Shown one piece after another: positions 16,140 to 24,486 of a stretch of 34,362 bases of DNA. Position 1 is the first letter of the stretch, and each line of letters opens with the position of its first letter. This DNA comes from Alsobacter sp964544365 (lineage in GTDB: Bacteria; Pseudomonadota; Alphaproteobacteria; Rhizobiales; Beijerinckiaceae). The notes below the pieces were generated by a model. The model made no database searches. It worked only from the letters and a program-made list of their open reading frames with translations, and was not told the origin of the DNA. Position numbers and translations under genes: made by a program. The stretch lies in assembly GCA_964544365.1 (NCBI GenBank), contig CAZJCW010000014.1, positions 1 through 34,362 of the forward strand, written 5' to 3'.

Positions 16140-16154
16140 CGGCAAGACTTGCCG
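16140..16154. promoter_or_regulatory. GGCA-N5-TGCCG palindrome, candidate FlbD/ftr enhancer for flgF
   Basis: CGGCAAG-A-CTTGCCG is a perfect inverted repeat with 7-bp arms. It lies 98 bp upstream of the sigma-54 promoter at 16253, the usual position of a bacterial enhancer-binding-protein site. Its 15 bp agree at 12 positions with the element at 21076-21090. FlbD identity is inferred from the Caulobacter model. Confidence 0.6.
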
Positions 16155-16252
16155 AGTCGTTCCTGCACGGCGTGCTGTGGCTGCCCAGCCCCGGCCTGGC
16201 ACGAAGCGGAACAACAGCCTGAAAATCAATAGCTTTTCCCACTCCATGTGAC

Positions 16253-16267
16253 TGGCACGGTCGTTGC
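16253..16267 (+). promoter_or_regulatory. Sigma-54 promoter of the flgF-flgG-flgA-flgH operon
   Basis: TGGCACGGTCGTTGC is a near-perfect -24/-12 element (consensus TGGCACG-N4-TTGC), with exact GG-N10-GC spacing. It lies about 87 bp upstream of the flgF ATG and points along flgF. RpoN-dependent transcription of late hook-basal-body genes is established in Caulobacter. Confidence 0.88.
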
Positions 16268-16354
16268 GCCTCATCCGTCGTCAGGGCCGCGCTGGGGAGC
16301 GCCGAGGCTTTGGCACTCACCCGGCGCCGGCCGGGCCATTCGGGAGACGGGACG

Positions 16355-17104
16355 ATGGAGAATTCTCTCCTCATCGGCCTTTCGCGCCAGGTCGCCCTGG
16401 CGCGCGAGCTGGAAGTGATCGCCAACAACGTGGCGAACCTCGGGACGAACGGCTTCAAGGCGCATCAGCTGCGCTTCGAGGAGTACCTGAACCCGACGGC
16501 AAGCGCCGACGCCTTCGACGCGCCGGACCGGCGGCTGTCCTACGTGGTGGACAAGAACTCGGGCATCGATTTCAGCCAGGGGCCCCTCCAGCGCACCGAG
16601 AACCCGCTCGACATCGCCATCTCCGGCAACATCGTGCTCGCCGTCCAGACCGGCGCGGGGGAGCGCTACACCCGCAACGGCGCCCTGCAGATCAACACCC
16701 GCGGTGAACTCGTCACCAGCGACGGCCATCGCGTGATCGGCGAAGGCGGTCCGATCACCTTCACAGCCGAGGAAACCGGTATCGGCATCGGCAAGGACGG
16801 CACCGTGTCGTCCTCCGAGGGCAGCAAGGGCAAGTTGCGGCTGATGGCCGTTCCCAATCCCGGTCAGCTCGAGAATGCCGGCTTCAACACCTACCGGTCG
16901 GCGTCCGCCCTGCGCCCGGCCGAACCGACGGACGTGCGGGTCGAATCCGGTGCCATCGAGCAGTCGAACGTGAAGCCGGTCCTCGAGATGAGCCGGCTGA
17001 TCGAGGTGAACCGCGCCTACACGTCGGTCGCGCAGATGCTGCAGCGAAACGACGAGCTGACCCGCACAGCCATCCAGCAACTCTCTTCCGTACCGACCGC
17101 CTGA
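16355..17104 (+). CDS. flgF: Flagellar basal-body rod protein FlgF
   Basis: 249 aa distal rod-family protein. Starts MENSLLIGLSRQVALARELEVIANNVANLGTNGFK, with the rod/hook motif NNVANLGTNGFK, and ends with the conserved VLEMSRLIEVNRAYTSVAQMLQRNDEL helix. The internal segment PLDIAISGNIVLAVQT and RYTRNGALQINTRGELVTSDGH match FlgF. A GGGAGACGG ribosome binding site precedes this ATG; the frame opens 45 bp earlier. First gene of the sigma-54-driven operon, 12 bp before flgG. Confidence 0.95.
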   Translation: MENSLLIGLSRQVALARELEVIANNVANLGTNGFKAHQLRFEEYLNPTASADAFDAPDRRLSYVVDKNSGIDFSQGPLQRTENPLDIAISGNIVLAVQTGAGERYTRNGALQINTRGELVTSDGHRVIGEGGPITFTAEETGIGIGKDGTVSSSEGSKGKLRLMAVPNPGQLENAGFNTYRSASALRPAEPTDVRVESGAIEQSNVKPVLEMSRLIEVNRAYTSVAQMLQRNDELTRTAIQQLSSVPTA

Positions 17105-17116
17105 AGGAGCTGACCC

Positions 17117-17908
17117 ATGCGCGCCCTCTACACCGCCTCGACAGGCATGATGGCCCAGGAGCTCAACGTCCAGGTCATCTCCAACAACATCGCGAACCTG
17201 CGCACCACCGGCTACAAGCGCCAGCGCGCCCAGTTCCAGGACCTGCTCTACGATACGCTTCGCCGGCCCGGCACGGCGACATCCGACCAGAACACCGTGG
17301 TGCCCTCCGGCATCCAGCTGGGCTCCGGCGTGAAGACGGCCTCGACCGGTCGGATCATGTCGCAGGGCACGCTGACCCCCACCGAGAAAGAGTACGACGT
17401 CGCCATCCGCGGCGAGGGCTTCATCCAGGTGAACCTTCCGGACGGTCGAACCGCCTACAGCCGCGATGGCTCCTTCGAGGTCGACGGCACGGGGCAGCTG
17501 GTGACCCACGACGGCTACGTCATCAACCCCCAGATCACCATCCCGCAGAACGCCACCGGCATCACGATCAGTGCCACGGGCCAGGTTCAGGCCACGATAC
17601 CCACGGCATCGGCCCCGCAGGACCTCGGCCAGATCCAGCTTGCACGGTTCGTCAACAAGGCGGGCCTTGAAGCGATCGGCGACAACCTGTTCATCGAGAC
17701 GTCCGCGTCTGGCCAGCCCATCGCCGGCAATCCGGGGTCCGAAGGATTCGGCTCGCTCCAGCAGGGCTATCTCGAAGAAGCCAACGTCAACGCGGTGACC
17801 GAGATCTCCTCGCTCATCGCCGCGCAGCGCGCTTACGAGATGAACGCCCGCGTGATCACGGCGTCCGATCAGATGCTGTCGGCCACCACCCAGATGTTCA
17901 GGGGCTGA
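17117..17908 (+). CDS. flgG: Flagellar distal rod protein FlgG
   Basis: 263 aa. MRALYTASTGMMAQELNVQVISNNIANLRTTGYKRQRAQFQDLLYD is a textbook FlgG N-terminus; the C-terminus NVNAVTEISSLIAAQRAYEMNARVITASDQML is equally diagnostic. It forms the distal rod. RBS AAGGAG lies 6 bp before the ATG, and flgA begins 3 bp after the stop, indicating tight co-translation. Confidence 0.98.
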   Translation: MRALYTASTGMMAQELNVQVISNNIANLRTTGYKRQRAQFQDLLYDTLRRPGTATSDQNTVVPSGIQLGSGVKTASTGRIMSQGTLTPTEKEYDVAIRGEGFIQVNLPDGRTAYSRDGSFEVDGTGQLVTHDGYVINPQITIPQNATGITISATGQVQATIPTASAPQDLGQIQLARFVNKAGLEAIGDNLFIETSASGQPIAGNPGSEGFGSLQQGYLEEANVNAVTEISSLIAAQRAYEMNARVITASDQMLSATTQMFRG

Positions 17909-17911
17909 GCG

Positions 17912-18916
17912 ATGACCCTTCGCACCCTTGTCCTGCGGGCCGCCGTCGCCGTGTCCTTCGCGCCGGTCCTGCTCGCGCAGGCCTCCGCGCAACAGCCGAG
18001 GGGCCAGCTGCGCACCGACGTCACAGTCGCACGCGAAACCATCACGCTCGGCGATCTCGTCGAAGGCGCGGGAGCAGCCTCGGAAACGCCGGTGTTCCGC
18101 GCCCCCGCGCTCGGCAAGAACGGCACCATCCAGGTGTCGCGCGTCATGGACGCCGCTCGCATGGCCGGGATCTCCCCTGCCAATCCGTCCGGCGCCGTCC
18201 AGGTCGTGGTGACCCGGGCTGCCCGCAAGATCGGCAAGACGGAAATCGAGGCGGCGGCGCGCGCCGCGCTCGTCGCACGCTACGGCATGGACGAGCCCGA
18301 CCTCTCCCTCGCGCTCGACAACGGCGAGACGACCCTTTTCGTCGAGCCGGACGCCGCGGGTGAACTCAAGCTGCTCGATCTTTTCTACGACGCACGCTCT
18401 CGCCGGCTGGAGGCGACGCTGTCCATCGCCGGCAGCCGCATCATGGCGCTGAAGCCGGTCCGCGTGACGGGCTCGGTCGTCGATCTCGTCAATGTCCCGG
18501 TCCTGACCCGCATGATCCCGCGGGGCGAACAGGTGCGCGAGGCCGACGTGCGCATGGAGCGCCGGCCGCGCTCCGACCTGCCCGGCGGCGTCGTGACCGG
18601 CTCCATGGTTCTGACGGGGAAAGTGGCACGCGTGCAACTGAACCCCGGCGCGATGCTGCGCGAGGGCGACCTCGCCAAGCAGGACGTCATCGAGAAGAAC
18701 AGCCTCGTGACGGTTGTCTACGAAGGGCCGGGTCTCTCGTTGTCGATGCGGGGGAAGGCGCTGGAGCACGGCGCCATCGGCGACGTCGTTCTCGTGCAGA
18801 ACCTGCAGTCCAAGCGCCAGGTGCAGGGCACCGTGGTCGCGCCTGGCAAGATTTCGGTGACGCTCGGCATGCCGGGCCCCGTCGCCTCCGCGTTATCCGG
18901 CCCCGCCGTCCAGTGA
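17912..18916 (+). CDS. flgA: Flagellar P-ring assembly chaperone FlgA
   Basis: 334 aa periplasmic chaperone for P-ring (FlgI) assembly. It has an N-terminal signal peptide ending near ASAQQPRG. The C-terminal half carries the SAF/FlgA signatures VPVLTRMIPRGEQVREADV and KNSLVTVVYEGPGLSLSMRGKALEHGAIGDVVLVQNLQSKRQVQGTV. The N-terminal half is longer than in enteric FlgA (about 220 aa). Third gene of the flgFGAH operon. Confidence 0.94.
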   Translation: MTLRTLVLRAAVAVSFAPVLLAQASAQQPRGQLRTDVTVARETITLGDLVEGAGAASETPVFRAPALGKNGTIQVSRVMDAARMAGISPANPSGAVQVVVTRAARKIGKTEIEAAARAALVARYGMDEPDLSLALDNGETTLFVEPDAAGELKLLDLFYDARSRRLEATLSIAGSRIMALKPVRVTGSVVDLVNVPVLTRMIPRGEQVREADVRMERRPRSDLPGGVVTGSMVLTGKVARVQLNPGAMLREGDLAKQDVIEKNSLVTVVYEGPGLSLSMRGKALEHGAIGDVVLVQNLQSKRQVQGTVVAPGKISVTLGMPGPVASALSGPAVQ

Positions 18917-18948
18917 CGCGCCGCACCGCTCATCCGAGGATCGCAGCC

Positions 18949-19707
18949 ATGTCCACCCCGTCCGTCTTCCGCCTCAAGGCCGCCGCGGCCTGCTCCCTCG
19001 CCCTCGCCCTTGGCGCATGCGGCAGCATCGACAGGCTGTCCAACGTCGGCAAGACACCCGCCCTCTCGGCGATCGAGGATCCGACATCGCAGCCGGGCTA
19101 CAAGCCCGTGCAGATGCCGATGCCGACGCCGGAGCCGGTCAACTATGCCTCGAACTCGCTCTGGCGGCAGGGTTCCCGGGCGTTCTTCAAGGACCAGCGC
19201 GCCCGTCTCGTCGGTGACCTCGTCACCGTTCGGGTCCGGGTGACGGACAAGGCCAACATCAACAATGCCACCCGCCGCTCCCGTTCGAGCGCCGAGAACA
19301 TGGCGACGCCCAACCTTTTCGGCTGGGAGAGCGAGTACGCCAACATCTTCCCGCCGGCCGTGGATCCCGACAGCCTGGTCGACACGTCCAGTTCCGGCGA
19401 TTCGTCGGGCTCGGGCTCCGTCCGCCGGTCCGAGGAACTCGTCACGAACGTGGCCGCCGTCGTCACGCAGACGCTTCCCAACGGCAACCTCGTCATCGAG
19501 GGCAAGCAGGAGATCCGCGTGAACTTCGAGGTCCGCGAACTCATCGTGGCTGGCGTGATCCGCCCGGAGGACATCGGCTCCGACAACACCATCGATTCGG
19601 CAAAGATCGCCCAGGCCCGCATCGCCTATGGCGGCCGCGGCCAGATCACGGACGTGCAGCAGCCGCGCTATGGCCAGCAGGTCATGGACATCCTCCTGCC
19701 CTTCTGA
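18949..19707 (+). CDS. flgH: Flagellar L-ring lipoprotein FlgH
   Basis: 252 aa outer-membrane L-ring subunit. The lipobox LALGAC places the lipidated Cys at residue 24 when starting at the ATG 18949, which has GAGGA about nine bases upstream; a GTG at 18913 overlapping the flgA stop is an alternative that would lengthen the signal. FlgH signatures include SLWRQGSRAFFKDQRARLVGDLVTVRV, ATPNLFGWESEY, QTLPNGNLVIEGKQEIRVNFEVREL and the end YGGRGQITDVQQPRYGQQVMDILLPF. Last gene of the operon. Confidence 0.95.
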   Translation: MSTPSVFRLKAAAACSLALALGACGSIDRLSNVGKTPALSAIEDPTSQPGYKPVQMPMPTPEPVNYASNSLWRQGSRAFFKDQRARLVGDLVTVRVRVTDKANINNATRRSRSSAENMATPNLFGWESEYANIFPPAVDPDSLVDTSSSGDSSGSGSVRRSEELVTNVAAVVTQTLPNGNLVIEGKQEIRVNFEVRELIVAGVIRPEDIGSDNTIDSAKIAQARIAYGGRGQITDVQQPRYGQQVMDILLPF

Positions 19708-19800
19708 CGCTCCCCGCTCCCCACCCGGCCCAAGCGGCGCGCTCCCCATCGAGCCGCGGCGGTCGGGTTCCCGGGCTGCCGTCTCCCGCGCCAGCCCCTC

Positions 19801-19834
19801 GACCCCGTCGTGTCACTCCCGGCACGGCGGGGTC
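19801..19834 (+). terminator. Hairpin downstream of flgH
   Basis: GACCCCGTCGTG (19801-19812) and CACGGCGGGGTC (19823-19834) form a 12-bp stem with one G-T pair and a 10-base loop, about 95 bp after the flgH stop. There is no clear T-tract, so function as a terminator is uncertain. The rest of 19708-19904 holds nothing else I recognise. Confidence 0.4.
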
Positions 19835-19904
19835 TCGACATCGAGTTCAGGGGGAAAACGATTCTGCGCCAGGACTATGGCCGCATCGCTTCACACGAGA
19901 CATG

Positions 19905-19936
19905 AAAAGGGCGGCGCCCCCTCCGAAGCGCCGCCC
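19905..19936 (-). terminator. Rho-independent terminator of dksA
   Basis: In the dksA direction a 9-bp perfect stem GGGCGGCGC / GCGCCGCCC with a 10-base loop is followed by TTTT (19908-19905). It starts 29 bp after the dksA stop codon. Confidence 0.75.
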
Positions 19937-19965
19937 CTTCATCTCAGGCCGCTTAAGGCGGCGGA

Positions 19966-20412
<447 letters not shown>

Positions 20413-20572
20413 GTCCGACTTTCGCAGGGCCCTTCCGGGCGGCGCGGACTATAGCGATGCACCCATGGGGCGGCAACGGGGATCTACGACACATAACTGT
20501 CGAAATGAACGGGTTTTTGCCCTTGCGGCAGGCCGAAATCCCGACTTTCCAGCTTGACCGCGACGTTTGGCG

Positions 20573-20977
20573 TCAGCGACCGAGCTTCGCCAGCTCAACT
20601 GCGGCGCGCAGTTCGATGTGCGCCAGCACCTCGTCGAGACGCGGGTCGTCCGTGAGGTCGCGACGCTCGTTGAGAAGGCCGCGGATGCGCAGGAGATCGG
20701 CCATCGGGACCCGGCCCGACAGGATCGCGGCCTTCAGCCGGTCCAGCGAGTCCAGGATGTCGACGCCCCGCCGGGCGGTCCGGCGACGGCGCTGAGCCGG
20801 ATCTTCCTCTCCTTGCAGGACGAGCAGGGATTCGATTCCCGCCACGCCGGTGGCGGAGGGTCCGGTCGTCGATGCGGCAGGCTGCGCGGAGGGCGTCTCG
20901 ACGGTGAAGCGACCGCCCGCCGCGCGGCGCGGCGTGGCGCCCGTGGTCCCGAGAGGAAGCTTCGCATCGACACGCAT
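20573..20977 (-). CDS. fliX: FliX, flagellar assembly regulator (FlbD partner)
   Basis: 134 aa. The N-terminal half is Gly/Ala/Pro-rich (MRVDAKLPLGTTGATPRRA). The C-terminal half is conserved FliX: ESLLVLQGEEDPAQRRRRTARRGVDILDSLDRLKAAILSGRV...LRIRGLLNERRDLTDDPRLDEVLAHIELRAAVELAKL. In Caulobacter FliX links basal-body assembly to activity of the sigma-54 activator FlbD. The ATG at 20977 has GGAGG about ten bases upstream and fits the family start. Divergent from flgI; a perfect TTAA-N7-TTAA CtrA box lies 79-93 bp upstream. Confidence 0.9.
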   Translation of the reverse strand: MRVDAKLPLGTTGATPRRAAGGRFTVETPSAQPAASTTGPSATGVAGIESLLVLQGEEDPAQRRRRTARRGVDILDSLDRLKAAILSGRVPMADLLRIRGLLNERRDLTDDPRLDEVLAHIELRAAVELAKLGR

Positions 20978-21055
20978 CGGGGATCGCCCTCCTTGAGCTG
21001 GCGACGCGACACTGCACGGTGATCCCGTCGTCTCCATCACGGTGCGCGACTATGG

Positions 21056-21070
21056 TTAAGCGGCCGTTAA
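21056..21070. promoter_or_regulatory. CtrA box in the fliX/flgI divergent region
   Basis: TTAA-GCGGCCG-TTAA is a perfect match to the CtrA consensus TTAA-N7-TTAA. It is 79-93 bp upstream of the fliX ATG; fliX is a direct CtrA target in Caulobacter. It sits 6 bp from the palindrome at 21076-21090. Confidence 0.7.
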
Positions 21071-21075
21071 AAGGC

Positions 21076-21090
21076 GGGCAGGAATTGCCG
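21076..21090. promoter_or_regulatory. GGCA-N5-TGCCG palindrome, candidate FlbD/ftr enhancer for flgI
   Basis: GGGCAGGAATTGCCG shares 12 of 15 bases with the element at 16140-16154 and the GGCA-N5-TGCCG core with 6944-6958. It lies 85 bp upstream of the sigma-54 element at 21176. Inferred FlbD binding site. Confidence 0.6.
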
Positions 21091-21175
21091 GTCCAGCCGC
21101 TGAACGCGCGGCAAGGTTTCCCGGCGGTTGACACGCCGAAGTCAAAAACACGTTCCATCGCAATGAATTGGCCGT

Positions 21176-21190
21176 TGGCACGGGGATCGC
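21176..21190 (+). promoter_or_regulatory. Sigma-54 promoter of flgI
   Basis: TGGCACGGGGATCGC has the exact GG-N10-GC spacing of a -24/-12 promoter; the -12 block is TCGC instead of TTGC. It is 35 bp upstream of the flgI ATG and points along it. Confidence 0.72.
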
Positions 21191-21225
21191 AAGAGAGTCG
21201 GGGACGGCCAACGCCCCGGTGACCC

Positions 21226-22350
21226 ATGATGCTTCGTACCCGCCTCCTGACGCTCGCAGCCGCCATAGCGGCGACGGCCCTGTTCGGGGTCGGCGTCGCC
21301 CAGGCCACGACATCCCGCATCAAGGATCTCGCCTCCGTCGAGGGCGTGCGGCAGAACCAGTTGGTCGGCTACGGTCTCGTCGTCGGCCTCAACGGCAGCG
21401 GCGACAGCCTCAACAACTCGCCCTTCACCCGCCAGAGCCTGCAGGCCATGCTGGAACGACTGGGTGTGAACACGCGCGGCGCCAACCTGCGCACGGCCAA
21501 CGTCGCCGCCGTCATGGTGACGGCCAACCTGCCGGCCTTCGGCGCACAGGGCACCCGCGTCGACGTCACGGTGTCGGCGCTCGGCGACGCGAAGAGCCTG
21601 CAGGGCGGCACGCTTCTGGTCACGCCGCTGCTCGGCGCCGACGGAGAGGTCTATGCCGTCGCCCAGGGCGCCGTCTCGATTTCCGGCTTCACGGCCGGCG
21701 GCGACGCCGCGACGATCACCCGCGGCGTTCCCACCGTCGGGCGCATCGCCAATGGCGGCCTCGTCGAGCGCGAGATCGAGTTCCAGTTCCGGCAGCTGAA
21801 GACTCTTCGGCTTGCCCTGCGCAACCCCGACCTGACCACCGCGAAGCGGATCGCCGCGGCCATCAACGACTTCATGGGCGGCGACACGGCGGAGCCGACG
21901 GATCCGTCCACCGTCGCCCTGCAGATCCCGCCCCGCTACCAGGGGAACATGGTCCAGCTGCTGACCGACATCGAGCAGTTGCGCGTCGACCCCGACCAGC
22001 AGGCCCGCGTGATCATCGACGAGCGCTCCGGCGTCATCGTCATGGGCAAGGATGTGCGTGTCTCCACCGTCGCCGTGGCGCAGGGGAACCTGACCGTCAC
22101 CGTCACCGAGCAACCGGTCGTCAGCCAGCCCGGCGCGCTGTCCAACGGAGAGACGGTCGTGGTGCCGCGCACAGGCGTTCGGGTCGACGACGGCGAAGGC
22201 AACAAGCTCGCGGTCGTCCGCGACAGCGTGACGCTGAAGGAACTCGTCGACGGGCTGAACGCGCTCGGCATCGGCCCGCGCGACATGATCACGATCCTGC
22301 AGGCCATCAAGGCCGCCGGCGCCCTCCAGGCGGACATCGAGGTGATGTGA
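21226..22350 (+). CDS. flgI: Flagellar P-ring protein FlgI
   Basis: 374 aa periplasmic ring subunit around the rod. The signal peptide ends near VAQATTSRIKD. Classical motifs: SVEGVRQNQLVGYGLVVGLNGSGDSL, NSPFTRQSLQAMLERLGVN, KNVAAVMVTANLPAF-like NVAAVMVTANLPAFGAQG, and the C-terminal LVDGLNALGIGPRDMITILQAIKAAGALQADIEVM. Length matches the family. Its TGA shares one base with the flgJ ATG. Confidence 0.97.
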   Translation: MMLRTRLLTLAAAIAATALFGVGVAQATTSRIKDLASVEGVRQNQLVGYGLVVGLNGSGDSLNNSPFTRQSLQAMLERLGVNTRGANLRTANVAAVMVTANLPAFGAQGTRVDVTVSALGDAKSLQGGTLLVTPLLGADGEVYAVAQGAVSISGFTAGGDAATITRGVPTVGRIANGGLVEREIEFQFRQLKTLRLALRNPDLTTAKRIAAAINDFMGGDTAEPTDPSTVALQIPPRYQGNMVQLLTDIEQLRVDPDQQARVIIDERSGVIVMGKDVRVSTVAVAQGNLTVTVTEQPVVSQPGALSNGETVVVPRTGVRVDDGEGNKLAVVRDSVTLKELVDGLNALGIGPRDMITILQAIKAAGALQADIEVM

Positions 22351-22664
22351 TGACAACCCTCTCGCAGACACCGGCCATTCCCGGGTCCCCCTACGGCCAA
22401 GCCGCCAAGAGCCGCGATCCGCGGATGTGGAAGACCGCGACGGACTTCGAGTCGATGTTCCTGGAGAACATGCTCGGCCACATGACGTCGGGGCTTTCCG
22501 GCGAGGGTCCGCTGGCCGCCGAGGGCGCCGGCGGCGAGGTCTGGCGAGGCATGCTGGTGAAGGAATACGCGGGCCACATGGCCAAGGCGGGCGGAGTCGG
22601 CGTCGCCGACAGCGTCTACCGCGAGTTGATCCGCCTGCAGGGAGGTTCCCATGCGTCCGCCTGA
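22350..22664 (+). CDS. flgJ: FlgJ-type rod-binding protein (CheL-like, no muramidase domain)
   Basis: 104 aa. Contains the rod-binding motif ATDFESMFLENMLGHMTSGLSGEGPLAAEGAGGEVWRGMLVKEYAGHMAKAGGVGVADSVYRELIRLQ. It is the short alphaproteobacterial form lacking the peptidoglycan hydrolase domain of enteric FlgJ. The ATG overlaps the flgI stop (TGATG), and its own 3' end overlaps the following gene by 14 bp. Confidence 0.9.
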   Translation: MTTLSQTPAIPGSPYGQAAKSRDPRMWKTATDFESMFLENMLGHMTSGLSGEGPLAAEGAGGEVWRGMLVKEYAGHMAKAGGVGVADSVYRELIRLQGGSHASA

Positions 22665-23148
22665 GCGTCACCAAGCCCCCGTCCCGGCCTCGCCTTCCGC
22701 GTCAGCGCCCATCGCCTCGCCGAAGGATGCCGAGCGCCTTGCAGAGCGCCTCATCGGCCTGATGGCCGCGCTGGAGGATGTCGTCGGCCGCGAGACCGAC
22801 CTGCTGCGCGCTGCGAGGCTGAAGGACGCAACCGATCTCGCACAGGCCAAGAGTGACGCCGCCCGGGACTATGTTCATGGGCTGGAGGCGCTGAAGACCA
22901 ACGCGATCGCGCTGGCCCGGTGGGCCCCCGGCTCCGTCGACCGGCTGCGCAAGGCCCAGGCTCGCCTGTCCGACGCGCTGGCCATCAACATGACGGTTCT
23001 CGCCACCGCCCGGTCCGTCTCGGAAGGGATCGTCCGGTCGCTGGCGAGCGAACTCGCCGCACCGAAGACCCTGACCACCTACGGCGCGGGGCGTCCAGCG
23101 ACGCCCCGTCCCGCAGCGACGTCCCTGCTGATCTCCCGGTCGCTCTGA
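22651..23148 (+). CDS. flgN: FlgN-like flagellar chaperone
   Basis: 165 aa, predominantly helical with no membrane segment. ERLAERLIGLMAALEDVVGRETDLLRAARLKDATDLAQAKSDAARDY resembles the FlgN family, export chaperones for hook-associated proteins. The position directly after flgI-flgJ supports this. Starts inside the end of flgJ (14-bp overlap). Similarity is moderate, so the specific substrate is not claimed. Confidence 0.72.
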   Translation: MRPPERHQAPVPASPSASAPIASPKDAERLAERLIGLMAALEDVVGRETDLLRAARLKDATDLAQAKSDAARDYVHGLEALKTNAIALARWAPGSVDRLRKAQARLSDALAINMTVLATARSVSEGIVRSLASELAAPKTLTTYGAGRPATPRPAATSLLISRSL

Positions 23149-23195
23149 CGCAGCCGGAAGTCGTCGGGGCGGGCAGCCTTGCCGAGTACGTGCCG

Positions 23196-23690
23196 TCACG
23201 CGGCCTTGCGGTTGACGGCCTGCTCGGCCAGCTTGCTGAGCAGGATGTCCGTGTTCTTTTCCTCGTCGAGCGTCTGCCCGAGGAGTTTGGCGGCATCCTT
23301 CAGGCCGAGTTGCTTGGCCCAGGTCACGAGCGTTCCGTAGCGCGAGATCTCGTAGTGCTCCACGGCCTGCGCGGAGGCGAGGATGCCGGCATCCAGCGCG
23401 TGGCTTCCCTTGAACTCCTCCATGACCTCCTGGCTTTCCTCGACGATGCCGAGGATCGCCTGGCACGACTTGCCGCGCGCCGTCCTGCCCATGGATTCGA
23501 AGACCTGCTCGATCCGCTCGATCTGCGTCTCGGTCTCGTCGCGATGCTTCTGGAAGGCTGACCGGAGATCCTCCGTCGTGGCGGCTCTGGCCATCTTGGG
23601 CAGGCTGCGCAGAATCTGCTTCTCCGCGAAATAGATGTCCTTGAGCGTCTCGACGAAGAGCTCCTCGAGCCCCTTTTCCTTGCCGGCCAT
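23196..23690 (-). CDS. DUF892 / YciF-like ferritin-like protein
   Basis: 164 aa, all-helical. LEELFVETLKDIYFAEKQILRSLPKMARAAT is the signature of the DUF892 (YciE/YciF) family. Later helices carry HRDETETQIERIEQVFE, AQAVEHYEISRYGTLVTWA and LDEEKNTDILLSKLAE, with Glu/His residues positioned as in ferritin-like four-helix bundles. Members are linked to general stress. The ATG at 23690 has GGAGC in front and matches the family; upstream in-frame sequence to 23882 is not family-like. It is the one clearly non-flagellar gene inside the cluster, opposite in orientation and convergent with flgN. Confidence 0.9.
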   Translation of the reverse strand: MAGKEKGLEELFVETLKDIYFAEKQILRSLPKMARAATTEDLRSAFQKHRDETETQIERIEQVFESMGRTARGKSCQAILGIVEESQEVMEEFKGSHALDAGILASAQAVEHYEISRYGTLVTWAKQLGLKDAAKLLGQTLDEEKNTDILLSKLAEQAVNRKAA

Positions 23691-23974
23691 GATCTGCTCC
23701 GATGCTGTGAGAAAACGATATCCCCCAACAGATCGGAACACGGTGGGGTTCCCTCCCGGCCAGGCGCTGTTTGCACCCGAAGCGTCGCCCGGATGCTCCG
23801 CAGGAAGGCCGGGGCGGCCGGTGCCGCCGACCGGGAAACCGACAAGATCGGCGCGAGGGCGAAACGAGCGCCACTCATACAATTTTCAGGATCAATCTGA
23901 CGTTCCCGCAATCTATTCAGCTTATCGGTAGTCGTCACGGCCTGAACGGCCGCACCCGTCGAGAGGATATCGAC

Positions 23975-24367
23975 ATGGACGTCGGCCCGACCAACCGGCC
24001 GAACTTGCCTTCGGCCCAGCCCGTGATGCGCCCGGATGCGCCCACGGTCCGCACGGCAGTGCCCACCCAGGGTTCGCCGGCCAATACAGTCACTGCCACC
24101 GCGGAAACGTCGTCCACCAGCGTGGAGATATCTCGCGCGGCTCGCACGCTGCAGGCCTTGTCACGTTCGGACGCTTCAGCCCTCCGTCGCGAAACCACCC
24201 GCGACGAGGACAGCGAAGCCCTCGTCTATCGCGTGACGGACCAGAAGACCGGCGAGGTCGTCCAGCAGATCCCGGAGGAAGCTGTCCTGCGCCTTCGCGC
24301 GGCCATTGCCGAGCAGGAGCAGAAGCGGACCAACGCCGAAACGGGCACCGTCGAAAAGACGGTCTGA
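23975..24367 (+). CDS. flaG: FlaG-like flagellar protein
   Basis: 130 aa. A Pro/Thr/Ser-rich N-terminal half precedes a C-terminal domain LVYRVTDQKTGEVVQQIPEEAVLRLRAAIAEQ, the FlaG signature (VxDxxTGEVIxQIPxExxL). FlaG proteins affect filament length in other bacteria. The ATG at 23975 has AGAGGA upstream; the 284-bp gene-free stretch 23691-23974 shows no promoter motif I can name. It precedes the flagellin region. Confidence 0.75.
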   Translation: MDVGPTNRPNLPSAQPVMRPDAPTVRTAVPTQGSPANTVTATAETSSTSVEISRAARTLQALSRSDASALRRETTRDEDSEALVYRVTDQKTGEVVQQIPEEAVLRLRAAIAEQEQKRTNAETGTVEKTV

Positions 24368-24486
24368 GCCTCGATTCTGCTTCTCGGCCTTACAGGCTTC
24401 TGCGGGCGGTCGGTTGAGGTTCCTCCGTCGTCCGAACGCAAGCCGGGCCGCAAATCGTCCCCCACACAAAGGATAATTTCTTTCTT

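Noticed and set aside
16197..16211. A second TGGCACG sequence upstream of flgF, resembling a sigma-54 -24 block
   Set aside because: No GC at the required -12 spacing; the element at 16253-16267 fits far better.
16271..18769. An 832-codon minus-strand open frame across flgF, flgG and flgA
   Set aside because: It covers three confidently identified genes on the other strand and has no recognisable motif.
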